From positions 1 to 64,000 of the forward strand of contig NZ_JYIW01000025.1 of assembly GCF_000956525.1 (NCBI RefSeq): 64,000 nt of DNA, given 5' to 3'. Shown in pieces: positions 42,554-52,833 of this stretch (position 1 is the first letter of the stretch; each line of letters starts with the position of its first letter). This DNA is from Microbacterium oxydans (GTDB taxonomy: Bacteria; Actinomycetota; Actinomycetes; Actinomycetales; Microbacteriaceae). Under the pieces are notes generated by a model, which was not told the origin of the DNA, did not search any database, and saw nothing but the letters and a program-made list of their open reading frames with translations. Position numbers and translations under genes: made by a program.

Positions 42554-43470
42554 CCGCGCAGCAGACCGGGTTCACCCGCCGCGGGTGGCTGCTCTTCGGA
42601 GCGATGGCGTTGCTGTGGGGCGTGCCCTACCTGTTCATCAGCATCGCGGTCGAGACGATCTCCCCGCCGGCGATCGTCGCCGGCCGAACATTGATCGCCG
42701 CACTCCTGCTGCTGCCGTTCGCGCTGCGGAGCGGTGCCCTGCGCGCCGCCCTGCAGCACTGGCCGTGGGTCCTGGCGTTCGGACTGGTCGAGATGGCCGG
42801 CCCCTTCGTGCTGCTCGGTCATGCCGAGATGACGCTGCCGTCCGGCATGACCGGACTCCTCGTCGCGACCGTCCCGCTGTTCGCAGCCGTGATCGCGCTC
42901 GGCGGCGGCGATCGCGGCGTGCTGCGACCGGCGCGCGGCATCGGCCTGCTCGTCGGGTTCGTCGGCGTGGCCATCGTCGTCGCCGGCCCCGGTCTCTTCG
43001 GCGGCGAGGTCAGCCTGCTCGCGGCAGGCGAGGTACTCCTGGTCGCGATCCTCTATGCGATCGCCCCCTTCATCGTGGCCCGTAAGCTCGCCGACGTCCC
43101 CTCGCTCGGCACCATCACGCTGTCGTTGCTCATGATCGGCATCCTCTACCTGCCGATCGGGCTGCTGACCCAGCACCGGATGCCGTCGGTCCCGTCGCTC
43201 TTCGCACTGCTCGCCCTCGCGGTGATCTGCACGGCGGTCGCGTTCCTGGCATTCTTCGCGTTGATCCGCGAGGTCGGACCGGTCCGCGCCCCGCTGTTCA
43301 CCTACGTCAACCCGGTCGTCGCGATCGTGCTCGGCGCGATCGTGCTCGCCGAGCCCCTCACGCCGGGCCTGCTTCTCGGGTTCCCGCTCATCATCGTCGG
43401 GTGCTGGTTCGCCGCCACCGGCGGCCGGTTCCGACCTTCGGCATCCCTCCCGCTCCCACCGACCCCCTGA
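42550..43470 (+). CDS. EamA/DMT-family transporter
   Basis: This 306-residue membrane protein of the drug/metabolite transporter superfamily has ten predicted helices in two EamA repeats. The first helix is [20 protein letters not shown] and the repeat boundary lies near residue 145. The C-terminal motif [22 protein letters not shown] is typical. Members export amino acids, metabolites or drugs; substrate is unknown. The GTG start lacks its own ribosome-binding site, fitting coupling from the preceding mini-ORF. Confidence 0.85.
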   Translation: MTAQQTGFTRRGWLLFGAMALLWGVPYLFISIAVETISPPAIVAGRTLIAALLLLPFALRSGALRAALQHWPWVLAFGLVEMAGPFVLLGHAEMTLPSGMTGLLVATVPLFAAVIALGGGDRGVLRPARGIGLLVGFVGVAIVVAGPGLFGGEVSLLAAGEVLLVAILYAIAPFIVARKLADVPSLGTITLSLLMIGILYLPIGLLTQHRMPSVPSLFALLALAVICTAVAFLAFFALIREVGPVRAPLFTYVNPVVAIVLGAIVLAEPLTPGLLLGFPLIIVGCWFAATGGRFRPSASLPLPPTP

Positions 43471-43547
43471 CACATGCGCACCGGGGCATATGCCGCGATC
43501 GTAGAATGAGCGGTGGGCGGATCCGCCCGACATCCCAGGGAGTGATC

Positions 43548-44828
43548 GTGGCCCTCATCGTGCAGAAGTACGGCGGCTCGTCCGTCGCCAACGCAGAGAG
43601 CATCAAGCGCGTCGCCAAACGCGTCGTCGACACGCGGCGTGCCGGGCACGACGTCGTCGTCGCCGTGAGCGCCATGGGCGACACGACCGACGAGCTGCTC
43701 GACCTCGCGAACGAGGTCGCCCCCATCCCGGCACCGCGCGAGCTCGACATGCTGCTCTCCAGCGGAGAGCGCATCTCGATGGCGCTGCTGGCGATGGCCA
43801 TCCACTCGATGGGCTTCGAGGCGCGCTCGTTCACCGGCAGCCAGGCCGGCATGATCACCGACTCCCAGCACGGAGCGGCGCGCATCGTCGATGTGACCCC
43901 GGTGCGCCTGCGCGAAGCACTCGACGAGGGCGCGATCGTGATCGTCGCCGGGTTCCAGGGCTTCAACCGCGACACCCGCGACATCACGACGCTCGGCCGC
44001 GGCGGCTCCGACACGACGGCCGTCGCGCTCGCGGCGGCACTGGATGCCGACGTCTGCGAGATCTACAGCGACGTCGACGGCATCTTCACCGCCGACCCCC
44101 GCATCATCCCGCGTGCGCAGAAGCTCGACCACATCTCCAGCGAGGAGATGCTCGAGCTCGCCGCGAACGGTGCGAAGGTGCTGTACATCCGCGCGGTCGA
44201 GTACGCACGCCGTCACGGCGTCCTGATCCACGCCCGGTCGACGTTCTCGTCGTCCGAGGGTACGTACGTTCTGGGCGAGGGCATGAAGAACCCCCGCGAG
44301 ACAGAGGGAGCAGTCATGGAAGAACCGATCGTCGCAGGGGTCGCCACCGATTTCAGCCAGGCGAAGATCACCGTCTCGGGTGTGCCCGATGTGCCCGGCA
44401 AGGCGGCGGAGATCTTCAAGATCGTCGCGAAGTCGGGTGCGAACGTCGACATGATCGTGCAGAACGTGTCGGCCACCGGACGCACGGACATCTCGTTCAC
44501 GGTCCCGAAGGCGGATGCCGCTGCTGCGCTCAAGGCGCTCGCGGGCGAGCAGGGCGAGGTCGGCTTCCAGAATCTGATCCACGACGACCAGATCGGCAAG
44601 CTCTCCGTGGTCGGCGCCGGCATGCGCACGCACTCCGGGGTCTCGGCCGTGCTGTTCGAGGCGCTGTCCGCCGGCGGGATCAACATCGAGATGATCTCGA
44701 CGTCCGAGATCCGCATCTCGGTGGTGCTCCGTGGCGATGACCTCGCCGAGGCCGCGCGAACCGTGCACACGGCGTACGGACTCGACGGCGACGTCGAAGC
44801 CACGATCCACGCCGGCACCGGTCGCTGA
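43548..44828 (+). CDS. lysC: Aspartate kinase, alpha subunit
   Basis: The enzyme phosphorylates aspartate, the first step of lysine, threonine and methionine biosynthesis. The 426-residue protein starts [20 protein letters not shown] and has the kinase core with [15 protein letters not shown] and the [16 protein letters not shown] nucleotide segment. Two C-terminal ACT domains bind lysine/threonine for feedback control. The GTG follows AGGGAG; a longer ATG start at 43506 would overlap a -10 TAGAAT (43502-43507). An internal start at 44316 probably yields a separate beta subunit. asd follows after 124 bp, as in C. glutamicum. Confidence 0.95.
   Translation: MALIVQKYGGSSVANAESIKRVAKRVVDTRRAGHDVVVAVSAMGDTTDELLDLANEVAPIPAPRELDMLLSSGERISMALLAMAIHSMGFEARSFTGSQAGMITDSQHGAARIVDVTPVRLREALDEGAIVIVAGFQGFNRDTRDITTLGRGGSDTTAVALAAALDADVCEIYSDVDGIFTADPRIIPRAQKLDHISSEEMLELAANGAKVLYIRAVEYARRHGVLIHARSTFSSSEGTYVLGEGMKNPRETEGAVMEEPIVAGVATDFSQAKITVSGVPDVPGKAAEIFKIVAKSGANVDMIVQNVSATGRTDISFTVPKADAAAALKALAGEQGEVGFQNLIHDDQIGKLSVVGAGMRTHSGVSAVLFEALSAGGINIEMISTSEIRISVVLRGDDLAEAARTVHTAYGLDGDVEATIHAGTGR
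44316..44828 (+). CDS. lysC: Aspartate kinase, beta (regulatory) subunit from an internal start
   Basis: An ATG at 44316 preceded by GAGGGAG (44304-44310) opens the last 170 codons of lysC in frame: [20 protein letters not shown] onward. This matches the position and length of the C. glutamicum LysC-beta subunit (about 172 residues), which makes the alpha2-beta2 feedback-regulated enzyme. The internal ribosome site is direct sequence evidence; expression is inference from the family. Confidence 0.75.
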   Translation: MEEPIVAGVATDFSQAKITVSGVPDVPGKAAEIFKIVAKSGANVDMIVQNVSATGRTDISFTVPKADAAAALKALAGEQGEVGFQNLIHDDQIGKLSVVGAGMRTHSGVSAVLFEALSAGGINIEMISTSEIRISVVLRGDDLAEAARTVHTAYGLDGDVEATIHAGTGR

Positions 44829-44853
44829 TCGCGACCGTCTCGCGGCGCGGTAG

Positions 44854-46023
<1,170 letters not shown>

Positions 46024-46106
46024 CCGCATCCCCGCGATACGGAACCCGTCTGGTCGGACGAGTCCGCATGGTCGGTCGCGGCCTGCCTGCGAACTAGACT
46101 GTTCTG

Positions 46107-47576
46107 GTGACCGAAACCGTCGATGTCGTCCTGATCGGTGGTGGCATCATGAGCGCCACCCTGGGTACTCTGCTGCACCAGCTGCAGCCGGAGTGGAAGA
46201 TCGTCGCCTTCGAGCGACTCTCCGATGTGGCCCAGGAGAGTTCGAACCCCTGGAACAACGCCGGCACCGGGCATGCCGCGCTCTGCGAGCTGAACTACAT
46301 GCCGCAGGGTGACGGACCGCTCGACCCCGCCAAGGCGGTGTCCATCAACGAGCAGTTCCAGCAGAGTCGTCAGTTCTGGTCCTCGCTCGTCGACAAGGGT
46401 GTGCTCGACGCGCCCTCGACGTTCATCAACGCGACGCCGCACATGACGTTCGTGCGCGGTGAGAAGGATGTCGCGTACCTCAAGGACCGGTACGAGGTGC
46501 TCAAGAAGCAGCCGCTGTTCGCCGGCATCGAGTACAGCGAGGACTCCCGCGTGATCAACACGTGGGCGCCCCTGCTCATGCAGCAGCGCCGCAAGGGCGA
46601 GCCCTTCGCCGCGACCAGGGTGCCCGCGGGCACCGACGTCGACTTCGGTGCGCTCACCCACCAGCTCTTCGATCATCTGACGTCGTCGGGTGTCAGCCTT
46701 CGCACGAACCACGAGGTCCGCTCGCTGAAGAAGCAGAAGGACGGAACCTGGCTGGTCAAGTACCGCCACAGCCTCGGCCGCACGCCGGGCGACGTCAAGG
46801 CGCGCTTCGTCTTCGTCGGTGCCGGTGGCTGGGCGCTCAAGCTGCTGCAGCGCTCCGGCATCCCCGAGATCAAGGGGTACGGCGTCTTCCCGATCGGCGG
46901 ACAGTTCCTCAAGACCTCCGACCCGAAGATCGTCGCCCAGCACCAGGCGAAGGTGTACTCGCAGGCGTCCGTCGGTGCTCCGCCGATGTCGGTCCCGCAC
47001 CTCGATACGCGCGTGGTCGGCGGCGAGGCGTCGTTGATGTTCGGCCCGTTCGCGACGTTCAGCCCCAAGTTCCTCAAGCAGGGATCGATGCTCGACATCG
47101 TGTCGCAGGTGCGCCCGCACAACCTGGTGCCGATGCTGCAGGTGGCGGTCAAGAATCCCGACCTCATCACGTACCTCGTGGGTGAGCTCATGAAGAACCA
47201 CGCGAAGAAGGTCGACAGCCTCCGCACGTTCATGCCAACGGCGAAGGACGAGGACTGGACCCTCATCGACGCCGGCCAGCGCGCCCAGGTCATGAAGAAG
47301 GACCCGAAGAAGGGCGGCGTGCTGCAGTTCGGCACCGAGGTCGTCTCGGCATCCGACGGTTCGATCGCCGGTCTGCTCGGCGCTTCTCCCGGCGCGTCCA
47401 CCGCAGTGCCGATCATGCTCGGCCTGCTGAAGAAGTGCTTCCCGAACGAGTTCCCGAGCTGGGAGCCCGAACTGCGCGACCTCATCCCGACGTTCGGCAT
47501 GCAGCTGAACACGGATGCCGCGCTCGCGGAGGAGTCGACCGCGGCGACCGCGGCGACCCTCGGCATCAACCGCTGA
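46107..47576 (+). CDS. mqo: Malate:quinone oxidoreductase
   Basis: This FAD-dependent peripheral membrane enzyme of 489 residues oxidises malate to oxaloacetate, passing electrons to menaquinone in the TCA cycle. The FAD-binding VDVVLIGGGIMSATLGTLL is at the N-terminus, the ERLSDVAQESSNPWNNAGTGH segment is characteristic, and GLLGASPGAS is near the C-terminus. The GTG start is leaderless-type (TAGACT at 46095-46100, 6 nt upstream, no Shine-Dalgarno). tdk follows 7 bp after the stop. Confidence 0.97.
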   Translation: MTETVDVVLIGGGIMSATLGTLLHQLQPEWKIVAFERLSDVAQESSNPWNNAGTGHAALCELNYMPQGDGPLDPAKAVSINEQFQQSRQFWSSLVDKGVLDAPSTFINATPHMTFVRGEKDVAYLKDRYEVLKKQPLFAGIEYSEDSRVINTWAPLLMQQRRKGEPFAATRVPAGTDVDFGALTHQLFDHLTSSGVSLRTNHEVRSLKKQKDGTWLVKYRHSLGRTPGDVKARFVFVGAGGWALKLLQRSGIPEIKGYGVFPIGGQFLKTSDPKIVAQHQAKVYSQASVGAPPMSVPHLDTRVVGGEASLMFGPFATFSPKFLKQGSMLDIVSQVRPHNLVPMLQVAVKNPDLITYLVGELMKNHAKKVDSLRTFMPTAKDEDWTLIDAGQRAQVMKKDPKKGGVLQFGTEVVSASDGSIAGLLGASPGASTAVPIMLGLLKKCFPNEFPSWEPELRDLIPTFGMQLNTDAALAEESTAATAATLGINR

Positions 47577-47583
47577 GGCGACT

Positions 47584-48237
47584 GTGGGCAAGCTCTACTT
47601 CCGCTACGGAGCGATGAACTCGGGCAAGTCCACGGCTCTCCTGCAGGCCGCCTACAACTATGAGGAACGCGGTCAGCATGTGCTGCTCGCCAAGCCCGCG
47701 ATCGACACCAAGGGCGCATCCGAGATCGCGAGCCGTCTCGGCGTGACTCGCGAGGTCGATTTCCTGATCGCCCCCGACGACGATGCACGCGACCTGTTCG
47801 CCGAGCATCGTGAGCGCGCCAGGGAGTCGGTGGCTGAGGAACTGCTCCCGAGCGGGCCGGTCGACATCGCCTGCCTGTTGATCGACGAGGCGCAGTTCCT
47901 CACGCCCGAGCAGGTCGATGATCTGTTCCGCATCGCGATCGAGGACGGCATCCCGGTGATCGCGTACGGCATCCGCAACGACTTCCGCACGCATGCCTTC
48001 CCCGGCTCCGCACGTCTCCTCGCGATCGCGCATTCGCTGGAGGAGCTCAAGACGATCTGCCGCTGCGGGCGGAAGGCCGTCTTCAACGGCAGGGTGATCG
48101 GCGGACGCTTCGTGTTCGACGGCGACCAGGTCGCGATCGATGAGGGCGCCGGCGGCGCTGCCGCACCCGAGATCACGACATATGAGTCGCTGTGCGGTGC
48201 GTGCTATCTCGAGGAGTCCGCCGGACGCCTGGGCTGA
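47584..48237 (+). CDS. tdk: Thymidine kinase
   Basis: This type II thymidine kinase of 217 residues phosphorylates thymidine to TMP in the salvage pathway. The P-loop is GAMNSGKSTALLQAAYNYEE near residue 10, the catalytic DEAQFL is near residue 100, and the zinc ligands are CRCGRKA and CGACYLEE. The GTG start, 7 nt after the mqo stop, gives the family N-terminus. It probably shares the mqo transcript. The palindromic repeat at 48297 follows it. Confidence 0.95.
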   Translation: MGKLYFRYGAMNSGKSTALLQAAYNYEERGQHVLLAKPAIDTKGASEIASRLGVTREVDFLIAPDDDARDLFAEHRERARESVAEELLPSGPVDIACLLIDEAQFLTPEQVDDLFRIAIEDGIPVIAYGIRNDFRTHAFPGSARLLAIAHSLEELKTICRCGRKAVFNGRVIGGRFVFDGDQVAIDEGAGGAAAPEITTYESLCGACYLEESAGRLG

Positions 48238-48296
48238 CCGCCCCGTCCCCGCCGCTTTTCCTTCGCTCCCGCTCCTCACTCGCCCTGTCTCCGATC

Positions 48297-48379
48297 GCCG
48301 AGCGGCCCCCTTCTGCGCGAGCCACCCCGTTGTGTGCTGCCTTCAAGGGGGTCGCTCGCGCACAAAGGGGCCGCTCGGC
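48297..48379. repeat. Dispersed double-stem palindrome, copy D
   Basis: GCCGAGCGGCCCCCTT and AAAGGGGCCGCTCGGC are the outer arms. The inner arms are GCGAGCCACCCC and GGGGGTCGCTCGC, with a short TGTGTGCTGCCTT loop. It lies after tdk and before the lldR promoter. The rest of this 228-bp gap holds the lldR promoter and operators. Confidence 0.88.
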
Positions 48380-48401
48380 GACGGGGGAGCGCCGCGTTTG
48401 C

Positions 48402-48414
48402 GTGGTCCGACCAC
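48402..48414. promoter_or_regulatory. LldR-type operator 1
   Basis: GTGGTCCGACCAC is a perfect 6-1-6 inverted repeat. It is centred 25 bp upstream of operator 2 and overlaps the -35 region of the -10 TAACCT at 48421-48426. TGGTC-N-GACCA fits FadR-group GntR binding sites. Confidence 0.75.
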
Positions 48415-48420
48415 ACGCGC

Positions 48421-48426
48421 TAACCT
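48421..48426 (+). promoter_or_regulatory. -10 element of the lldR-lldD operon
   Basis: TAACCT lies between the two operators, with TTTGCG (48397-48402) as a -35-like partner at 18-bp spacing. Confidence 0.5.
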
Positions 48427-48440
48427 GTGGTCAGACCACA
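48426..48440. promoter_or_regulatory. LldR-type operator 2
   Basis: TGTGGTCAGACCACA is a perfect 7-1-7 inverted repeat that overlaps the transcription start region. Binding here would block initiation. Confidence 0.75.
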
Positions 48441-48465
48441 GAGGGTCGCGATCGGGGAGAACAAG

Positions 48466-49200
48466 ATGGCGGAGCAGCCTGCACGTGCGTGGCGCGTCGT
48501 CCTCGAGCACATCGAGCGCCACCTGCTCGACGGGCGCCTCGGCCCCGGTGACCGGCTGCCATCCGAGCGCGAGCTCGCGACCGAGCTCGGGGTCGGGCGC
48601 TCGAGCGTGCGCGAGGCGTTCCGCGTGCTCGAGGTCCTCGGTCTGATCCGTACCGCGACCGGGTCAGGCCCGCAGTCGGGAGCGATCGTCATCGCGACCC
48701 CCACGGGCGGGATGTCCGCGTTGCTGCGGCTGCAGGTCGCAGCGCAGGGCTTCCCGCTCCATGACGTGCTGCAGACCCGTCTCGTTCTCGAGGACGCGGT
48801 CGTCGGCGACATGGCGGCAGCATCCGATCGCGACACCGCAGGCGCGCACCGGATGCTCGAGGCGATGGATGCCGTCGACCTCACCCCTGCGGAGTTCCTC
48901 GCGCTCGACGCGCAGCTGCACCTCTCGCTCGCCGAGGCGAGCGGCAACGTCGTGATCGCGGCGATGATGGCAGGTCTCCGCTCCTCGATCGAGTCGTACG
49001 TGCAAGCGGGCGTCTCGTCGATCGCCGACTGGGATGCCATGGCGTCCAGGCTCCGCGGCGAGCACCGTGCGCTGATCGCCGCGATCGATGCGGGCGACGC
49101 CGACACGGCTCGCTCCCTCGTGCATGCGCACATCACCGGCTACTACGCCGCCGCGGGACTCACCCGCACAACCCCGTCCGACACGACCACCGAGAACTGA
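48466..49200 (+). CDS. lldR: GntR/FadR-family regulator, LldR-like
   Basis: This 244-residue regulator has an N-terminal GntR winged helix ([34 protein letters not shown]) and a C-terminal helical FCD ligand domain with conserved polar residues ([35 protein letters not shown]). The ATG at 48466 follows GGGGAGA; a GTG at 48427 would lie in operator 2 and is rejected. Two palindromic operators at 48402-48440 suggest autorepression. The next gene encodes a lactate-oxidising flavoenzyme, so lactate is the probable inducer. Confidence 0.88.
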   Translation: MAEQPARAWRVVLEHIERHLLDGRLGPGDRLPSERELATELGVGRSSVREAFRVLEVLGLIRTATGSGPQSGAIVIATPTGGMSALLRLQVAAQGFPLHDVLQTRLVLEDAVVGDMAAASDRDTAGAHRMLEAMDAVDLTPAEFLALDAQLHLSLAEASGNVVIAAMMAGLRSSIESYVQAGVSSIADWDAMASRLRGEHRALIAAIDAGDADTARSLVHAHITGYYAAAGLTRTTPSDTTTEN

Positions 49201-49210
49201 GAGGAACACC

Positions 49211-50491
49211 ATGGTCCAGCGCCAGGTTCCCAACCCCGCGGAGCTCCTCGAGCTGATGAAGTTCAAGAAGCCCGAGCTGAACGGCCGCAAGCGCCGACTC
49301 GACGCCGCCCTCACGATCGACGATCTGCGTCTGATCGCGAAGCGCCGCACGCCCAAGGCGGCCTTCGACTACACCGATGGGGCCGCAGAGGGCGAGCTGT
49401 CGCTGACGCGCGCCCGGCAGGCCTTCCAGGACGTCGAGTTCCACCCCGGCATCCTGCGCCCCGCCCCCGATGTCGACACCACGGTCGACATCCTCGGCGG
49501 TCCCTCTGCACTGCCCTTCGGCATCGCGCCGACCGGTTTCACGCGGCTCATGCAGACGGAAGGCGAGATCGCGGGCGCCGGAGCCGCTGCCGCCGCCGGC
49601 ATCCCGTTCACGCTGTCGACCCTGGGTACGACCTCGATCGAGGGTGTCCGCGAGGCGACGCTCCGCGAGCCCGAGGCGAAGACTCCGGGTCGCGACTGGT
49701 TCCAGCTGTACGTCATGCGCGATCGCGAGATCTCGTACGAGCTCACCCGCCGAGCCGCTGCCGCGGGCTTCGACACGCTGCAGTTCACGGTCGACACCCC
49801 GGTCGCTGGCGCGCGCCTGCGCGACAAGCGCAACGGGTTCAGCATCCCGCCGCAGCTCACTCTCGGCACGATCATCAACGCGATCCCGCGACCGTGGTGG
49901 TGGGTCGACTTCCTCACCACGCCGAAGCTCGAGTTCGCGTCGCTCAGCACCACCGGCGGCACCGTCGGCGAGCTGCTGGATGCCGCCATGGACCCCACGA
50001 TCAGCTACGACGACCTTGCCGTCATCCGCGACATCTGGCCGGGCAGGATCGTGATCAAGGGCGTGCAGAACATCGAGGACTCGGTGCGCCTGCGCGACGC
50101 GGGGGTCGACGGCATCGTGCTGTCGAACCACGGCGGCCGCCAGCTCGACCGTGCACCCATCCCGTTCCACCTGCTGCCGGAGGTTCGTCGGGCCGTCGGC
50201 GACGACTTCACGGTCATGATCGACACCGGCATCATGAACGGTGCCGACATCGTCGCGGCCGTCGCGCTCGGTGCCGACTTCACGCTGATCGGCCGCGCCT
50301 ACCTCTACGGCCTGATGGCCGGCGGGCGGCAGGGTGTCGACCGGACCATCGCGATCCTGCGCACCGAGATCGAGCGCACCATGCGCCTGCTCGGTGTCTC
50401 GTCGCTCGCTGAGCTCGAGCCCTCGCACGTCACGCAGCTCACCCGGCTGGTGCCGGTGTCGCGAGCCGCTGCCGAGGCTCGCGCGCACTGA
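49211..50491 (+). CDS. lldD: Alpha-hydroxy-acid oxidising flavoprotein, L-lactate dehydrogenase type
   Basis: This FMN enzyme of 426 residues oxidises L-lactate (or a related 2-hydroxy acid) to pyruvate with quinone as acceptor. The N-terminus has [20 protein letters not shown]. The FMN-binding [10 protein letters not shown] follows, and the catalytic histidine H307 lies in [10 protein letters not shown] hydrophobic insertion near [10 protein letters not shown] may be the membrane-contact region of quinone-linked members. The ATG follows AGAGGAA, 10 nt after lldR, so it is in the same operon. Oxidase or mandelate-type activity cannot be ruled out. Confidence 0.9.
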   Translation: MVQRQVPNPAELLELMKFKKPELNGRKRRLDAALTIDDLRLIAKRRTPKAAFDYTDGAAEGELSLTRARQAFQDVEFHPGILRPAPDVDTTVDILGGPSALPFGIAPTGFTRLMQTEGEIAGAGAAAAAGIPFTLSTLGTTSIEGVREATLREPEAKTPGRDWFQLYVMRDREISYELTRRAAAAGFDTLQFTVDTPVAGARLRDKRNGFSIPPQLTLGTIINAIPRPWWWVDFLTTPKLEFASLSTTGGTVGELLDAAMDPTISYDDLAVIRDIWPGRIVIKGVQNIEDSVRLRDAGVDGIVLSNHGGRQLDRAPIPFHLLPEVRRAVGDDFTVMIDTGIMNGADIVAAVALGADFTLIGRAYLYGLMAGGRQGVDRTIAILRTEIERTMRLLGVSSLAELEPSHVTQLTRLVPVSRAAAEARAH

Positions 50492-50498
50492 CCGACGT

Positions 50499-50512
50499 CC
50501 ACCGCGCGGTGG
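50499..50512. terminator. Short palindrome between convergent genes
   Basis: CCACCGCGCGGTGG is a perfect 14-bp palindrome between the convergent lldD and DUF1295 genes. There is no T-run, so it is a weak terminator candidate. Confidence 0.35.
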
Positions 50513-50522
50513 GCTCGTGGTC

Positions 50523-51365
50523 TCAGGACTGCGGGGCCACCGCGCGCGTGCTCGGGGGCCACGGCACCAGCATCGACGTGGTCCGTCGATAGGCGGCGTA
50601 GGCCGGGTACTTCGAGGCGGTGATCGACTCGGTGAAGATCGTCGAACCGATGAAGAGCACTGTGAGCAGCGCAGGGCCGACGATCGTGGAGTTGATCGCA
50701 CCGCCGATGACCCCTGTCCCTGACGTCACGGCCGCAGCGGCGCCGATCGCGTAGAACGCCCACCATTGGGCCTGCTCGAAGAAGAAGTTCGGGTGCCGGC
50801 TGTAGCGGAACAACCCGCCCGTCGCGAAACCAGGGGCGAGAGTCCCACCGGCCGCCTTCTTGCGCTCGTGGAAGCGCCACTGCTGCTGGTCCGCGATCGT
50901 CTCGCCGACGAGGAACGCCACGAAGGCCGCGATGAACAGTGCGTCCCAGCCGGTGAGGGCGGACGGATGCTCCGCGGCGACGCCGGCGGGGAGGGTGATG
51001 AGCACGAGCAGCGTCATCTGGTAGCAGATGATGAAGAGCAGGTTGAAGATCTGGAACTGCCACGGCCGCATCCGCTTCCGCAGGATCGCCCAGCGATAGT
51101 CCTCCATGCCGCTGTACCCGCCCTTGCGGGCGAAGTTGAAGGTCAGCCGCGCACCCCAGGCGGTGGCGAGGACCCCCATGATCACGAGGCGAGCGGACCC
51201 GTCGCCCTGCGCGAAGGCCACACCGACGAAGATCCACACGTACGCGACAGGGACGATCGACCAGGCGCGATCGACCCACGATGTGTCGCGCGTGATCAGC
51301 GAGAGCACCCAGCACGCGAAACTGGCGAGTGCCGCGACGACGATGACGGTCTGCAGGGCATCCAT
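50523..51365 (-). CDS. DUF1295 membrane protein (steroid-reductase-like)
   Basis: This 280-residue membrane protein has six to seven helices, with the family motif FRYSRHPNFFFEQAQWWAFY near residue 195. DUF1295 resembles steroid 5-alpha-reductase and isoprenylcysteine methyltransferase-type proteins, but bacterial substrates are unknown. A WVDRAWSIVPVAYVW segment near residue 30 is also typical. The ATG looks leaderless: TAGCAT on the minus strand (complement of 51372-51377) ends 6 nt upstream. Confidence 0.85.
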   Translation of the reverse strand: MDALQTVIVVAALASFACWVLSLITRDTSWVDRAWSIVPVAYVWIFVGVAFAQGDGSARLVIMGVLATAWGARLTFNFARKGGYSGMEDYRWAILRKRMRPWQFQIFNLLFIICYQMTLLVLITLPAGVAAEHPSALTGWDALFIAAFVAFLVGETIADQQQWRFHERKKAAGGTLAPGFATGGLFRYSRHPNFFFEQAQWWAFYAIGAAAAVTSGTGVIGGAINSTIVGPALLTVLFIGSTIFTESITASKYPAYAAYRRTTSMLVPWPPSTRAVAPQS

Positions 51366-51403
51366 GACGCCATGCTAGAGCGCGCGATGCGCGGCGGAGC
51401 GGA

Positions 51404-52159
51404 TCAGAGCGTCTTCAGCAGCGCGTCGAGCTTGTCTGCGGTGTCTTCCCAGCCCTCGACGGGCACGGACGGCACACCGAGTGCGAGCACCGGGTAGTCG
51501 TTGCCGCCTTCATCGAGCCGGTCGCCGTAGAACAGCATCGCGGTGAGCGGGATACCGGTGCGCTCGGCGAGCTCGCGCATGCCGAAGGCCTTGTCGATGC
51601 CCTCCTGCGTGATGTCGATCGATGTCGACCCACCCGAGCGCACCTCGAGGCCGGGCAGTCGCACCGCGACCGCGTCGCGGAGCGCGGCTCGCTTGGCGCC
51701 GTTCGGGTCCCAGTCGTGCTTCGCCTCGCGAGGTGCGCGCTGCCCGAGCGCGGAGAACGTGATCTGCGAGCCGCGGTCCTCGAGGATGTCGCCCCAGGGC
51801 TCCGCCTCCCAGAAGCCGAGTCGCTCGGCCTCTTCGCGCAGGGCGGTGAGGGCGTCGTGCTTCTGGGCATCCGAGAGCTCGTGGGCGTAGATCGGCGCGA
51901 ACTCCGTGCCGTCGTGGCGCAGGTACCGGGTGCCGCAGGTGGGCAGCAGGTGCAGGCGCGCGAGGGCAGCGGCATCCGTGTCGCCGAGCTGGGCGATCAC
52001 CTGGGCGCGGAACTGCGCCTCGTTGCCACCGGAGATGATGGCGACGTCGACGGTGCGCAACAGTGCGCGCAGCAGATCCGCGATGCGCGGGTCGATCGGA
52101 CCCTTCGACGGGGCGAGGGTGTCATCGAGGTCGAAGGCGACGAGTGCAGGTGTGGTCAT
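51404..52159 (-). CDS. HAD-IIB sugar-phosphatase-like hydrolase
   Basis: This HAD-superfamily phosphatase of 251 residues has motif I LVAFDLDDTLAPSKGPID with both aspartates, motif II IISGGNEAQF, and a IIB cap. The motif III/IV region is MLFYGDRLDEGGNDYPVLAL. Members act on phosphosugars, and some are annotated as phosphomannomutase-like, but substrate is open. The ATG overlaps the upstream VanZ-like stop (ATGA). Longer in-frame readings lie inside that gene. Confidence 0.85.
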   Translation of the reverse strand: MTTPALVAFDLDDTLAPSKGPIDPRIADLLRALLRTVDVAIISGGNEAQFRAQVIAQLGDTDAAALARLHLLPTCGTRYLRHDGTEFAPIYAHELSDAQKHDALTALREEAERLGFWEAEPWGDILEDRGSQITFSALGQRAPREAKHDWDPNGAKRAALRDAVAVRLPGLEVRSGGSTSIDITQEGIDKAFGMRELAERTGIPLTAMLFYGDRLDEGGNDYPVLALGVPSVPVEGWEDTADKLDALLKTL

Positions 52160-52632
52160 GATGCTTCCAGCGTAGGAGACGGATGCCGCGTGCGGCGCGG
52201 CGCGAACAGCAGGGTGAGGAGAACGGCGAGGATCACGCCGGCGGTCGCGCCGGCGGAGTTCGCGACGACGTCGGTGACGGTCGCCGCCCGGTGCGGCAGG
52301 GCGACGCGCTGCGAGATCTCGATCGCGGCGGACAGTGCAGGACCGATCAGCAGGGCGAGCGGCCACACACGCCGGGGGAGGAGGACGAAGGCGAGCACGC
52401 CCACCGGCACGAACACGAGGATGTTGGCGAGGATCTCGAGGCGAGTGAAGTCGAGCGACTCCCACCCGATGCGATGCGCGGCGCCGAGTACCAGATCGAG
52501 GAGGTTGGGCATCGTCTGCTCGATGCGTTCGGGCGTGAGCGTGAGCAGCGCGAGACCGGCGAGGAAGGGGATGCCGAGGACGAGCGCCCAGCCGCGGGTG
52601 AATCGTCGCGGAGGAGGGAGCAGAGGGCTCAT
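52156..52632 (-). CDS. VanZ-like family membrane protein
   Basis: This small membrane protein of 158 residues has about four helices: WALVLGIPFLAGLALLTLTP first, then NILVFVPVGVLAFVLLPRRV and LIGPALSAAIEISQ, the core VanZ-like motif. The VanZ family is named from teicoplanin resistance, but most members have no known function. The ATG at 52632 follows AAGGAGA, so longer in-frame readings through the terminator and tRNA are not used. It is co-translated with the HAD gene. Confidence 0.8.
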   Translation of the reverse strand: MSPLLPPPRRFTRGWALVLGIPFLAGLALLTLTPERIEQTMPNLLDLVLGAAHRIGWESLDFTRLEILANILVFVPVGVLAFVLLPRRVWPLALLIGPALSAAIEISQRVALPHRAATVTDVVANSAGATAGVILAVLLTLLFAPRRTRHPSPTLEAS

Positions 52633-52664
52633 GCCGTCTCCTTCCTGGGCTGTACCGGTACAGA

Positions 52665-52690
52665 GAAGGCCGCCCCTCGGGGCGGCCTTC
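52665..52690 (-). terminator. Terminator hairpin after tRNA-Pro
   Basis: GAAGGCCGCCCC pairs perfectly with GGGGCGGCCTTC around a TC turn. It lies directly downstream of tRNA-Pro on the minus strand and just before the VanZ-like gene. Confidence 0.7.
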
Positions 52691-52699
52691 TGAGTGTTA

Positions 52700-52777
<78 letters not shown>

Positions 52778-52833
52778 TTTGCAACCCTCCGAGTCTACAA
52801 GGAAAACGCTCGCGCGCCCAATCGAGACGCGGA

